Assembly (NCBI RefSeq): GCF_003286415.2
Contig: NZ_CP043450.1
Location: 4,836,001-4,900,000, forward strand
Direction of reading: 5' to 3'
DNA from: Mucilaginibacter rubeus
GTDB taxonomy: Bacteria > Bacteroidota > Bacteroidia > Sphingobacteriales > Sphingobacteriaceae
DNA length: 64,000 bases
Made by a program: the position numbers and the translations under genes
In this document: piece by piece, positions 26,129-34,346 of the stretch
Layout: each line of letters opens with the position of its first letter
Numbering within the stretch: position 1 is the first letter of the stretch
Notes under the pieces: model-generated
The model's input: only the letters and a program-made list of their open reading frames with translations
Told to the model about the DNA's origin: nothing
Database searches by the model: none

Positions 26129-26180
26129 CCCGTCCACTCCCAGTCCATCATCACCCTTACTCCCCTTTACGGACGGACAC
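26129..26180. repeat. Family C repeat, inverted orientation
   Basis: CCCGTCCACTCCCAGTCCAT through CCCCTTTACGGACGGACAC; the reverse complement matches the copy at 19495-19541. Confidence 0.6.
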
Positions 26181-26264
26181 CCAATCAGCATAAAACCAGC
26201 CTAATTATCTGCGAAGCAAACAATTGCTTATCTTGTTCCTTTGAGTGATAAACCCCCTGCATCA

Positions 26265-27386
26265 ATGCCTGCTGTTAAAGAATACCCCTTTTACCTTAAA
26301 AGTACCGTTATACTTTTCGGATTGATTTTATTGGTTTATGTGTTTGCCCAACTGGCAGATGTCATGATCCCTTTGGCCTTTGCCGCTTTTATTGCCATTT
26401 TGCTAAACCCGGTAACCAACTGGCTGGAAGAGCGTAAGGTACCCAAGATATTAGCCATAGGCTTAGCCATGCTGCTCGGCGCTGTTTTACTGGCGGGATT
26501 GTTCTATTTCCTCTCTACCCAAATCATCCAGTTTGGCGACTCGCTGCCTATGCTTAAAAAGAAGTTTGCCGAGCTGTTCATCACCTTTAAAGATTGGGTT
26601 GCCACTACTTTCAACTACTCTGTTCAAAAGCAAGATAAGCTTATTAAAGATGCTATGGATAACAGCCAGGCGCTGGTTGGGCGTACACTGGGCAATGTGC
26701 TGAGCACCTTTGGATTGGTATTTGTTGTGCCTGTGTATGTATTCCTGATATTGTTTTATAAAATACTGATCCTTAATTTCCTGTTCGAGGTATTTTCTGA
26801 AGAAAACTCCAAACAGGTTGCCGAGGTGCTTAAAGAAACCAAAACAGCCATACAGAGCTATATACAGGGTTTATTGATTGAGATGCTGATAGTAGCTATC
26901 ATGAACTCGGCGGCATTGATGCTGTTAGGTGTTAAATATGGCATCCTGATAGGCGTTATCGGTGCTATCCTTAACCTGCTGCCCTACATTGGCGGTATCA
27001 TAGCTATTGCCTTGCCCGTGCTGATGGCCACGGTAACTAAAGATGGTTACAGCACGCAATTAGGGGTGATCATTGCTTATATGGTGATCCAGTTTATTGA
27101 TAACAATATCCTGGTGCCGCGCATAGTATCATCAAAAGTGCAGATCAACGCGCTGATATCTATTGTGGTGGTATTGCTGGGCAACATGCTCTGGGGATTA
27201 TCGGGCATGTTCCTTTCTATCCCCTTTGTGGCAGTACTCAAAATCATCTTCGACAGGATAGATACCCTCAAACCATGGGGAAAACTCCTCGGCGATACCC
27301 TCCCCACCAGACAAAAAGGCCCCGGCTGGAGCAGAACAAGGAAAAAAGCGGTGCTACCGGAGGGGGAGGCGAAAGGTAAAAGGTGA
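26265..27386 (+). CDS. AI-2E family transporter (PerM/UPF0118-type permease)
   Basis: 373 residues from the ATG at 26265; a TTG eight codons upstream is possible but lies over a promoter-like TTATCTTG. About seven or eight transmembrane helices: two or three in the first 90 residues, then a soluble segment (about 95-150), then a block containing GLLIEMLIVAIMNSAALMLLG, LLPYIGGIIAIALPV and QFIDNNILVPRIVSSKVQIN, which is the family signature. Family members have been linked to autoinducer-2 export or ion/proton antiport; the substrate here is unknown. The last residues (EGEAKGKR) and the stop codon are written by the repeat that begins at 27369, so the C-terminus has been altered by repeat sequence. 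Confidence 0.85.
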   Translation: MPAVKEYPFYLKSTVILFGLILLVYVFAQLADVMIPLAFAAFIAILLNPVTNWLEERKVPKILAIGLAMLLGAVLLAGLFYFLSTQIIQFGDSLPMLKKKFAELFITFKDWVATTFNYSVQKQDKLIKDAMDNSQALVGRTLGNVLSTFGLVFVVPVYVFLILFYKILILNFLFEVFSEENSKQVAEVLKETKTAIQSYIQGLLIEMLIVAIMNSAALMLLGVKYGILIGVIGAILNLLPYIGGIIAIALPVLMATVTKDGYSTQLGVIIAYMVIQFIDNNILVPRIVSSKVQINALISIVVVLLGNMLWGLSGMFLSIPFVAVLKIIFDRIDTLKPWGKLLGDTLPTRQKGPGWSRTRKKAVLPEGEAKGKR

Positions 27387-27538
27387 AAGGTAAAAGGTAA
27401 AAGGCGAAAGGCAAAAAATAAAAGATTCCACGCAAGTGCGCTACCTTTTACCTTTCGCCTTTCACCTTTTGCCTAAATTAAAGATTCCACGCGAGTGCGC
27501 TACCTTTTACCTTTCGCCTTTAACCTTTCACCTCCTAA
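27369..27538. repeat. AAAGG-type low-complexity repeat with 59-bp direct duplication
   Basis: Starts inside the end of the permease gene with GGCGAAAGGTAAAAGGTGAA and further AAAGGT/AAAGGC units, then switches to the opposite strand (CTACCTTTTACCTTTCGCC). The second half is a direct duplication with period 59 bp: 27421-27479 and 27480-27538, both starting AAGATTCCACGC and differing at a few positions. Confidence 0.8.
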
Positions 27539-27542
27539 AAAA

Positions 27543-28874
27543 TTAATGCATCACCGGGTTATCGCCATTGTGCAGCGTTCCGTTGATATATAGCAGTTGG
27601 TTTACTTTTTTAGGATCGCCCTGATATACCCATACTATGTTGTTGATATACTTGCGGAAGGCGTTGCTTACGTCATCCGGGGTTAGCTTCTTTACGTCGT
27701 CAACCATGGTTAGTGAACGTTTCCAGTTGTCGTGCAATACTTCGTTTGCTGCTATTGACGATGCCTGGGCGCTGTTGGTTTCGTTTTTATAGTAGAAACC
27801 GGTAAGGTAAGTAACCTTCATGTCGGCAACGTCATCGGCTTTAAAGCCCTCGCGTTTAATTTTTTCGACCAGTTTATCAAATACGGCAATGTATTTATCG
27901 GGCTCGGTGGTTGATACCGAGAAACGGGCTGTTGATGTTTGACCGGCGCTAAACCATGCCTGAGGCGCGTATGATAAGCCGTTGTTGGTACGTACCTCTA
28001 AAAAGTGCATGTTCGAGAAAATGCGCATAGCTACGTTAAAGGCGTTAAAATCGGGCGTACCGGCAGCAGGACCGCTGGCAATACCTTCAACATAGTTGGT
28101 AGCCAGATCGCGTTTTTCAACGGCGATACTGTTTTTCTCGGTACGGAAGGTAGATTTCTTGAACGCGAAAGCCGAACCTTGTTTAATACCGCTCAGCATC
28201 GCCTTTACCTTACCTTCAATAGCAGCCTGATCCAAATCGGCAACCACAACAATCACCATACGTGATTTAGTTAATATCGACTGGTAATAAGCCTTGGTTT
28301 CGGCCGGGGTTAAGGCTGTAACAATAGGCACTGTTCCGCTTGGGTCTTTAGCGTAGTTGGTACCGGCAAAGGCTACCTTATCGGCATATTTATCAATAGC
28401 GTTATCGGGCTGCGAGTCTTCCTGCTTAATGTTGTTGATGGCATCCTGCTTAATGCGGGCAAACTCTTTCTCATCAAACTTAGGCTGGGTAATAGCCTCA
28501 ACATATAAAGGCCAAACCACGTCAAAGTCGCCTTTAATACAGTTCATGCGCACTACCGAGTAGTTTTTGTTGCTGCTGCCGTAAACGGTGGCGCTTACCT
28601 TATCCAGCTCATCTTTAAAGCTGTTTTTATCGTGCTTTAAGGTACCGCACTCGGTAAGGGCGCTCATGGCCAACGATTCGATACCCGCTTTGGTAGCCGG
28701 GTAGTTTTGCACACCACCTTTTATAATGGTTTGGATCTCAACAATATCGTTACCGCTTGGCTGTACAATAACCTTTACGCCATCTACCGTGGTTTCATAG
28801 GCCTGTTTTTGCGCCTTAGCGGTATTTCCTATAGCCGCTGCTACCAGCAGGGCAATTATATATTTTTTCATCAT
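27543..28874 (-). CDS. M16 family peptidase-like protein, non-catalytic subunit
   Basis: 443 residues, signal peptide ending near AKAQ. Two-lobed M16 fold is recognised from the N-lobe (GVQNYPATKAGIESLAMSAL), the YYQSILTKSRMVIVVVADL segment and the C-lobe VEKRDLATNYVEGIA with EVRTNNGLSYAPQAW. It has no HxxEH zinc motif: the matching stretch is KAGIESLAMSALTECG. The R-x6-Y pair (Arg and Tyr in EVRTNNGLSY), which in M16 heterodimers binds substrate in the non-catalytic chain, is kept. It lies 17 bp after the zinc-containing M16 gene, so the two products likely form a heterodimer, in or facing the periplasm. Substrates are presumably peptides. Confidence 0.9.
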   Translation of the reverse strand: MMKKYIIALLVAAAIGNTAKAQKQAYETTVDGVKVIVQPSGNDIVEIQTIIKGGVQNYPATKAGIESLAMSALTECGTLKHDKNSFKDELDKVSATVYGSSNKNYSVVRMNCIKGDFDVVWPLYVEAITQPKFDEKEFARIKQDAINNIKQEDSQPDNAIDKYADKVAFAGTNYAKDPSGTVPIVTALTPAETKAYYQSILTKSRMVIVVVADLDQAAIEGKVKAMLSGIKQGSAFAFKKSTFRTEKNSIAVEKRDLATNYVEGIASGPAAGTPDFNAFNVAMRIFSNMHFLEVRTNNGLSYAPQAWFSAGQTSTARFSVSTTEPDKYIAVFDKLVEKIKREGFKADDVADMKVTYLTGFYYKNETNSAQASSIAANEVLHDNWKRSLTMVDDVKKLTPDDVSNAFRKYINNIVWVYQGDPKKVNQLLYINGTLHNGDNPVMH

Positions 28875-28891
28875 GATGAGGTAGTTTTAAA

Positions 28892-30271
28892 TTACTTGGC
28901 TGCAAAAAATGAAGCCGCGTTTACTGTTTTATTTAACTCAGGCGCTATGATCAACCCGGCAGCGTATGGTTTGCCAACGATGTAAGTTTCCAGGTACTTT
29001 TTAATATCGGCACGGGTAACTTTCTGATAGTTGGCATCCAGATCGGTATAAAAGTTAAACGAGGTGCTGCACCACTGGTAGCTGATCTGGCTTGGTAACG
29101 ATGAAGGTTTTTCTTTAGCGTGGATATCATTACGGTGCAGGATAGCTTTAGCGGTAGCCATTTGCTCGTCGGTAAAGTAATCATCCTTGTTCCACATGCT
29201 TACCTGGTTCATGAGTTCGGTATAGCACTCTTTAAGCTTGTTGGGGTTAGGAACCACAAAAATATCAATAGGGCCTACATAACGGCTTGTAGTGTAGTTT
29301 ACATAAACACCGCTGGCCAAACCTTTATCAACCAAAGCTTGCTGTAGTTTTGATGAGTTTAAACCCACAATGGTCGAAAACACATCGGCAGTAACCGTAC
29401 CGGCAGAGTCTGTTGGATATGAAGGGCCTTGCCAGGTAAACTCCATGTATGGGGTTTGGGCAATGGTTGTTTCTTTAACAAAATACTCGGGCTTGGTTAA
29501 AGGCTTAAATGCCGGGATGGGAAACTTGGTTTGCGGATCGAAACCACTGTTGGCCCAGTCGCCAAAAATGCTTTCGGCAAGGGCAAAGGCATTGTCATGC
29601 TTAACATCGCCGCATATAGTAAGCAAGCTGTTATTAGGGAAATAGTATTTATCCTTAATGATCATCATTTTTTCGGGCGTAGCCGTGTTGATCACTTCGT
29701 GGATACCGATAGGGTTTTTACGGGTGATGAGATCGCCCCAAAGCTTTTGCTGCATACCATACCAAAGCTGGAAACCCGGGTCGCTTTCGGCACGCTGAAA
29801 CTCGCCGTCAACCACAGGGCGCTCCTTCTTCATATCCTCCTCGCGGTAAATAGGGAAACGGATAGCAGCGTTCATGAACTTTAAACCCGCTTTAAGGCTA
29901 TCCCTGTCAAAGGTAAAAAAGTAGTTTACACGCTCGGTATTGGTGGTACCATTCCAGATGGCGCCAAGCTCCTGCGTGCGTTTCAAAAACTTCTCCTGGG
30001 TTGGATAGTCCTTATTAGCTTTAAAAAACATGTGCTCAAACAAGTGCGACAGACCGCTGTACTCAGGGCCTTCGGTATAAGCACCGTTTTTAACAGCTAT
30101 TTCGATAGTGGTTAAAGGCACTTTGCTGTTTTCTATAACCAGCACATCCAGCCCGTTTGGCAATGTTTTAAGGAAGTAGCCTTCCGGCAGCCTCACCTGG
30201 GCAGTAGCCATGCAGGCACTAAATACCGCGGCTACGCCTAATGCAAAAATTTTGATAAAATTTCGGTTCAT
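28892..30271 (-). CDS. M16 family zinc metallopeptidase, catalytic subunit
   Basis: 459 residues, signal peptide ending near ATAQ. The inverted zinc motif is present as HLFEH (His76, Glu79, His80), with a candidate third ligand Glu157 in VVDGEFQR, the spacing expected of pitrilysin-type enzymes. Further M16 blocks: LPNGLDVLVIENSKVPL, KYYFPNNSLLTICGDV and TPYMEFTWQGP. It should cleave peptides in the envelope together with the non-catalytic protein encoded 17 bp downstream. Compare the second pair at 47971-50656, where the same positions are G, Q, M and Q. Confidence 0.92.
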   Translation of the reverse strand: MNRNFIKIFALGVAAVFSACMATAQVRLPEGYFLKTLPNGLDVLVIENSKVPLTTIEIAVKNGAYTEGPEYSGLSHLFEHMFFKANKDYPTQEKFLKRTQELGAIWNGTTNTERVNYFFTFDRDSLKAGLKFMNAAIRFPIYREEDMKKERPVVDGEFQRAESDPGFQLWYGMQQKLWGDLITRKNPIGIHEVINTATPEKMMIIKDKYYFPNNSLLTICGDVKHDNAFALAESIFGDWANSGFDPQTKFPIPAFKPLTKPEYFVKETTIAQTPYMEFTWQGPSYPTDSAGTVTADVFSTIVGLNSSKLQQALVDKGLASGVYVNYTTSRYVGPIDIFVVPNPNKLKECYTELMNQVSMWNKDDYFTDEQMATAKAILHRNDIHAKEKPSSLPSQISYQWCSTSFNFYTDLDANYQKVTRADIKKYLETYIVGKPYAAGLIIAPELNKTVNAASFFAAK

Positions 30272-30289
30272 ATATTTACAATATTTTTA

Positions 30290-30319
30290 ACACTATAAAT
30301 ATATCGGTATAATCTCAAA
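30290..30319 (-). promoter_or_regulatory. Candidate promoter of the M16 operon
   Basis: On the minus strand TTTG (30316-30319), 18 bp, then TATAGTGT, a partial match to TAnnTTTG, 18 bp before the ATG. The -33 box is good, the -7 box only half. Confidence 0.3.
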
Positions 30320-30404
30320 CAAATGAATGATTTAACCGCTTATCCCCAATTTTTTAACATCAAATTAAGCCTGTGGTGATTTTGGCATATTTGCAAACCG
30401 GCAA

Positions 30405-31103
30405 TTAAATACCGGCTTTAATACTATTATAAGGCAAACCCATATCATGGGCAGCGTATTGGGTAAGTACACTATCTTTTATGGTGATATAGTCGCCACT
30501 TTGGCTTACATGCAGTTTTTCAACGCCATCGCGGTTATCCATAAGCGGTATAGTGCGCGATACTACAGTGCCGGTGGTATCCAGCTCAATAATATAAGTT
30601 TCCTTTTTACCGCCTGCCATATCAGTAAATGGCACAATAACGGTATGGTTATTATCATCAATGAACCGGCCAATGATGTTTTTTCCATCCAAATCGGTTG
30701 GGTTTAAGCCCAGCAGGTATTTAGCTTTCTCGGCCGAGATACCTGTGATGTTTAACCTGACAGTATTTCCGTCAGCATCTTTAGTGGTATCCTGCATGGT
30801 AACGTTATCGCCCTTTGGATAGCGGGCTACAGCATAAAAAGTATTGGCACCGGTACTTTTATCATTATGGCCCGGCAGTAAAAAGTTAAGCTGCAGGTTG
30901 CTCAGCTTAGCGCTATCAGCCTTAATTTGCGAAGTTATACTCAACAGCTCGGCCCATTTAAGCCTGCCGTCAATTTTAACGGTAAGACTGGTAGCAGTAT
31001 CTGATTTGGTAACCCTTGATATGGTGTAATGCGGTACATTCTTTTTAGTGCAGCCAAAAGCCACAAGCATGATTATTAAGCAGGGAAAGATATTCTTGAT
31101 CAT
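30405..31103 (-). CDS. Lipoprotein of unknown function
   Basis: 232 residues. Lipoprotein signal with Cys18 (LVAFGC). After it lies a region of regular beta strands with two apparent halves (residues about 25-110 and 120-230); no enzyme motif was recognised. The family is not one I can name. It is a single-gene unit: upstream is a repeat-filled spacer, and an exact TACCTTTG box lies only 4 bp before the start codon. The stop codon is flanked by a weak CCGG-arm hairpin. Membrane anchoring is inferred from the lipobox. Confidence 0.7.
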   Translation of the reverse strand: MIKNIFPCLIIMLVAFGCTKKNVPHYTISRVTKSDTATSLTVKIDGRLKWAELLSITSQIKADSAKLSNLQLNFLLPGHNDKSTGANTFYAVARYPKGDNVTMQDTTKDADGNTVRLNITGISAEKAKYLLGLNPTDLDGKNIIGRFIDDNNHTVIVPFTDMAGGKKETYIIELDTTGTVVSRTIPLMDNRDGVEKLHVSQSGDYITIKDSVLTQYAAHDMGLPYNSIKAGI

Positions 31104-31107
31104 GTGG

Positions 31108-31115
31108 CAAAGGTA
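31108..31115 (-). promoter_or_regulatory. Candidate -7 box (TACCTTTG) next to a start codon
   Basis: Exact TAnnTTTG match on the minus strand, 4 bp before the ATG of the 232-residue lipoprotein gene. If functional, the transcript would be leaderless or nearly so. Confidence 0.35.
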
Positions 31116-31200
31116 AACCGTTGATTTGAATTTAATGCTGGTGATTTTTGATTACGTTGATTTCGTTGATTTTTGGAGGGGGTGCTATCATTATCCAATC

Positions 31201-31295
31201 CGTCATTGCGAGGCACGAAGCAATCGCGAACTGTACAGGGGCACATGCATAGCCACTCTGTAAAGTCGGGGTTTGCTTCGTTCCTCGCAATGACG
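31201..31295. repeat. Family A palindromic repeat, long form
   Basis: 95 bp. CGTCATTGCGAGGCACGAAG on the left, TTCGTTCCTCGCAATGACG on the right, core with CGCGAACTGTACAGGGGCAC and ACTCTGTAAAGTCGGGG. A family C remnant (CGGACGGACGC, 31346-31356) follows. The rest of the 350-bp gap shows no gene. Confidence 0.85.
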
Positions 31296-31453
31296 CTTTT
31301 TATTTTTGTCCACCTGTTGGCCGTAAAATGTCTTACTCCCCTAAACGGACGGACGCACAAGAGTTGATTAAGTGAATGGTTGATTAGATGAGTAGTTGAT
31401 AAAGTTATATTGGTCGCACAAGCATTCACCCAAAAACCAACTACTCACCTAAA

Positions 31454-33904
31454 TCAAAGACTTATCCCCAACCTTATCGCCGATTTTGCCTCGGTGCCGC
31501 CATTATAGGATACACCATACATCAACCGGATATTAAGGTATTGCAGACCGAAACCAAGCTCGGTGTAGTTTTTAAGTGTAGGCGTGTACAGGTAATTCAC
31601 GTCGATGATCTCCTGGAGTTTAAACTTGCGGATGAGCGGGAGCTTATTGGTAATAAAGCCGGAAAAGTTGTGCTCAAAGTGCCCTTCTATGTATTTATCC
31701 GGAGTGCTGAAATCGTAATAATCCAGCATCAGGAAGCGGTTTAGCCTTGGTTTGTATGAAAGCACCTCGTTACCTGCAAAGTGAAAATAATCGGGAAAGA
31801 ATACGCTTTTGGTATTCAAAAACTTACCGGCACCAATAAAGAACGAGCTGCTGCCATAAAAGCCCATACTGATATCTGATTTGGAGATATCCGCGCTGAT
31901 CTTATCATAGTTAACATCTGAGCCTAACACATTGCTGATGCCTTTGGTATAATTTACACTGATGGTTGGATATTTTGATGGCAGATAACGCCTGCCCGAC
32001 GGGTAGGTTTCATATCGGTTGCTGAAATCATAACTGGCCTGCAGGTTTACCGTGAACGACTGGTTTTCGGGAAACAAGAGCGTATTATGATTAGGATCAA
32101 ACGGGTTATTTGAATCAAACTGGTGCGAGTGCGGATCAAAAACACTGAACGAAGCCGTGTTCAATAACGCTTTGCGGTTAGCCCATTCAACCGAAGCGCT
32201 ACCGCGCAAACCACCGGTTACCCTGCCCGAAAGCGATGCCAATGCAAATTGCTTTTGATATAATTTCTTAAAGTTTTGCTGTGAAAGCAGGCTATGAACC
32301 GTATTCACAAAAGTCGACATCGGGGCCAGATTATTCAGATCTACCACATCCGATCCTCCGCTTAAACCCAGCGTAAACCGCTGCATAACCGGGATAGCCA
32401 CACCTGCCGATCCGTTTAGCAAATGATTGGCGAAACCATAACGCACCTTACCGTTCAGCATAAAATATCGGTTATTAACCGTATCTATCAGCTTACTGTA
32501 CGATGCTCCGTAATCAATGGCCAAACCTTCTACTGTGTTATAAAGCAGGGCCCCGATGATGGGATCGTAATGAAAATATTCTTTTTTATAGCGGTTGCGG
32601 GTATTGATACCTGTAAAGAGCAGGTTTACCGGCTTAAATTTATTATTGGCTTTATCCAGCGAGTCGAGGTATTCTTTTGATTCGCGTTTTTTGGCGAGTT
32701 TATCTTTATTGGTGTAGTCGGTAACCTCCTCACCGGTAAGCGGTATTGGGCGAGCCTGGCTCCAGTAGGCGGTATCTTTGCTGATGCCTTTGGTAATCCG
32801 GAGTACCTCGTTAAAATCGGATTTGTTTAAATCAGGATCAAGGTTGTAGTTTTTATAGATCGAGATAAAATAGCCGCCCAGTTTAAAACCAAACAAGCCT
32901 CCTGTAAATTCAAACTTAATGGATGATGTCATCCATACCTTGTCGTTCACCGGGAAAAACTGCTGATTAACTTTAAGGGTATCAACAAAATTGATGTTAG
33001 CCTTTTTAGTGATGTAAAGCTGCAGGCCATAAATACGCCAGCTATCATCCAAAATATAAATAACCCCTTCAAAACATGGGTCGTGCGCCCGTTTGGGCAT
33101 TACCTCTATCTTGTTAATGGTTTCGCCGTTTTCTACCGATGTGCCTATGTATTTGTAGTTATAATAAAACATGGCATTATCGGCAACAGGCGATACCAGC
33201 GGGCGGTTGCTCATGCCCTGCCAGGTTTCATAGTTCTGGTAAAAGTTAACCGCCATATCCGACGCCCGGTTAAAGCTGAACGCCCTGTTACGGCCCGACA
33301 CCTTTGAGGATACCTGCTCCTCATGAACCTTATCGGGCCTGATAAAACTGTATTTTGATTCTGATTCGGAAAGATAAACTATCCCGCGGCGGTTTGAATC
33401 AAGCCCGGCCTCGTTAGTAGCCTTTTGCACATCAAAACCCATAAAGGTTTTAGGCGCTGCCAATAGTTTTTGCAGGCCTTTAATGTAGATATCGCAGGTG
33501 TAAGCCTTTACTTCGTTAAGGTAGGTTTTGCGCTTCTTAATAGCCTTACGCATAATGGCGTAGGCAGGGTCTTCGCCCCCGGCATGTACGGTAACATTAT
33601 TAAGCTGGTAAGTTTCTGTTTGCAGGCTGATATTGATCACCTGGTTGGCAGCAAGGTCAATAATCTTACTTTGCTGGGCATAACCTACCGCCTTGTATTG
33701 GATCTCTTGCCTGCCGCCATTTAAACGCAACAAGTACGTTCCCTCACTATTGGCAGATACGCCGGTAGTGGTATTTTTTATAAATACAGAAGCGAAAGGA
33801 ATGGGCTTACCGTCGTCGCCGGTTATTTTACCGCTAATGCTGAATTGCTGGGCGTATGAGGAAAAATTAAGGAGTAAAAATAGCGCGATTAGGGCTTGCT
33901 TCAT
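31454..33904 (-). CDS. DUF5686 outer-membrane protein with CarboxypepD_reg-like N-domain
   Basis: 816 residues. Signal peptide (cleavage near SYAQQ), a carboxypeptidase-regulatory-like beta-sandwich (about 20-110: ISGKITGDDGKPIPFASVFI), then the DUF5686 segment with AYAIMRKAIKKRKTYLNEV and YTCDIYIKG, and a long beta-barrel half with many aromatic strands to the end. This family is large in Bacteroidota and is expected in the outer membrane; it resembles TonB-receptor-type proteins but has no plug domain. Function is unknown. It stands alone, with the small CxxC protein gene upstream on the same strand. Confidence 0.85.
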   Translation of the reverse strand: MKQALIALFLLLNFSSYAQQFSISGKITGDDGKPIPFASVFIKNTTTGVSANSEGTYLLRLNGGRQEIQYKAVGYAQQSKIIDLAANQVINISLQTETYQLNNVTVHAGGEDPAYAIMRKAIKKRKTYLNEVKAYTCDIYIKGLQKLLAAPKTFMGFDVQKATNEAGLDSNRRGIVYLSESESKYSFIRPDKVHEEQVSSKVSGRNRAFSFNRASDMAVNFYQNYETWQGMSNRPLVSPVADNAMFYYNYKYIGTSVENGETINKIEVMPKRAHDPCFEGVIYILDDSWRIYGLQLYITKKANINFVDTLKVNQQFFPVNDKVWMTSSIKFEFTGGLFGFKLGGYFISIYKNYNLDPDLNKSDFNEVLRITKGISKDTAYWSQARPIPLTGEEVTDYTNKDKLAKKRESKEYLDSLDKANNKFKPVNLLFTGINTRNRYKKEYFHYDPIIGALLYNTVEGLAIDYGASYSKLIDTVNNRYFMLNGKVRYGFANHLLNGSAGVAIPVMQRFTLGLSGGSDVVDLNNLAPMSTFVNTVHSLLSQQNFKKLYQKQFALASLSGRVTGGLRGSASVEWANRKALLNTASFSVFDPHSHQFDSNNPFDPNHNTLLFPENQSFTVNLQASYDFSNRYETYPSGRRYLPSKYPTISVNYTKGISNVLGSDVNYDKISADISKSDISMGFYGSSSFFIGAGKFLNTKSVFFPDYFHFAGNEVLSYKPRLNRFLMLDYYDFSTPDKYIEGHFEHNFSGFITNKLPLIRKFKLQEIIDVNYLYTPTLKNYTELGFGLQYLNIRLMYGVSYNGGTEAKSAIRLGISL

Positions 33905-33973
33905 TTAGCAGATGTTTATGCTAAGATGAAGTTTATTAATTGATTGTTACAGCCCCAAATTGTTAAATAATGT

Positions 33974-34002
33974 AAAAAGGCACCCGGTTAGGATGCCTTT
34001 TT
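33974..34002 (-). terminator. Terminator overlapping the 3' end of the small CxxC gene
   Basis: Minus-strand AAAAAGGCA, loop, TGCCTTTTT. The left arm encodes the last codons of the gene at 33988-34218 and the stop codon falls in the loop. Confidence 0.7.
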
Positions 34003-34218
34003 CTTTGAAGTTTCTTTATTGCCAAGAGGCGGATGCTGTTTATTTTTAAGGTTCCAGTCGTTGATATCAACCAAACCTGACTTTGTTTGGTAGTGTGATT
34101 TATTTTTAGGGCATCTCACTACAAACTTCCCTTTAACCTGTTGTATTACTGGCCTTTCACCACAATCCTTACACGGTTCACAAAAAATATTCGGCTGTAT
34201 CTGTATAAATTTATCCAT
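33988..34218 (-). CDS. Small CxxC-containing hypothetical protein
   Basis: 76 residues. IFCEPCKDCGERPVIQQ gives C-x2-C-x2-C, and a further Cys occurs in VVRCPKNKSHYQ, so a zinc ribbon or similar small metal site is plausible. The C-terminus is rich in Lys. No family was recognised. I keep it because composition is protein-like, the cysteines are spaced as a metal site, and a terminator sits exactly at its end. Upstream is 128 bp of AT-rich sequence before ligA, which is on the same strand. Confidence 0.65.
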   Translation of the reverse strand: MDKFIQIQPNIFCEPCKDCGERPVIQQVKGKFVVRCPKNKSHYQTKSGLVDINDWNLKNKQHPPLGNKETSKKKAS

Positions 34219-34346
34219 AGCAAATTATTCGGACATAGTACGTTTAATTAATTATGGGGGGCCCTTTGGGTACTACAAAGTAACTAATTTTTGAGTTAAA
34301 AAAGTAAAAATTTAACCCAATGAATAAAATGAACCAAACACAGATG

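Noticed and set aside
25889..26154. Small reading frames rich in SLRGTKQS-type sequence, also at 19454, 31100, 42082 and 53585
   Set aside because: They are translations of the family A palindrome and share only that sequence; no independent coding signal.
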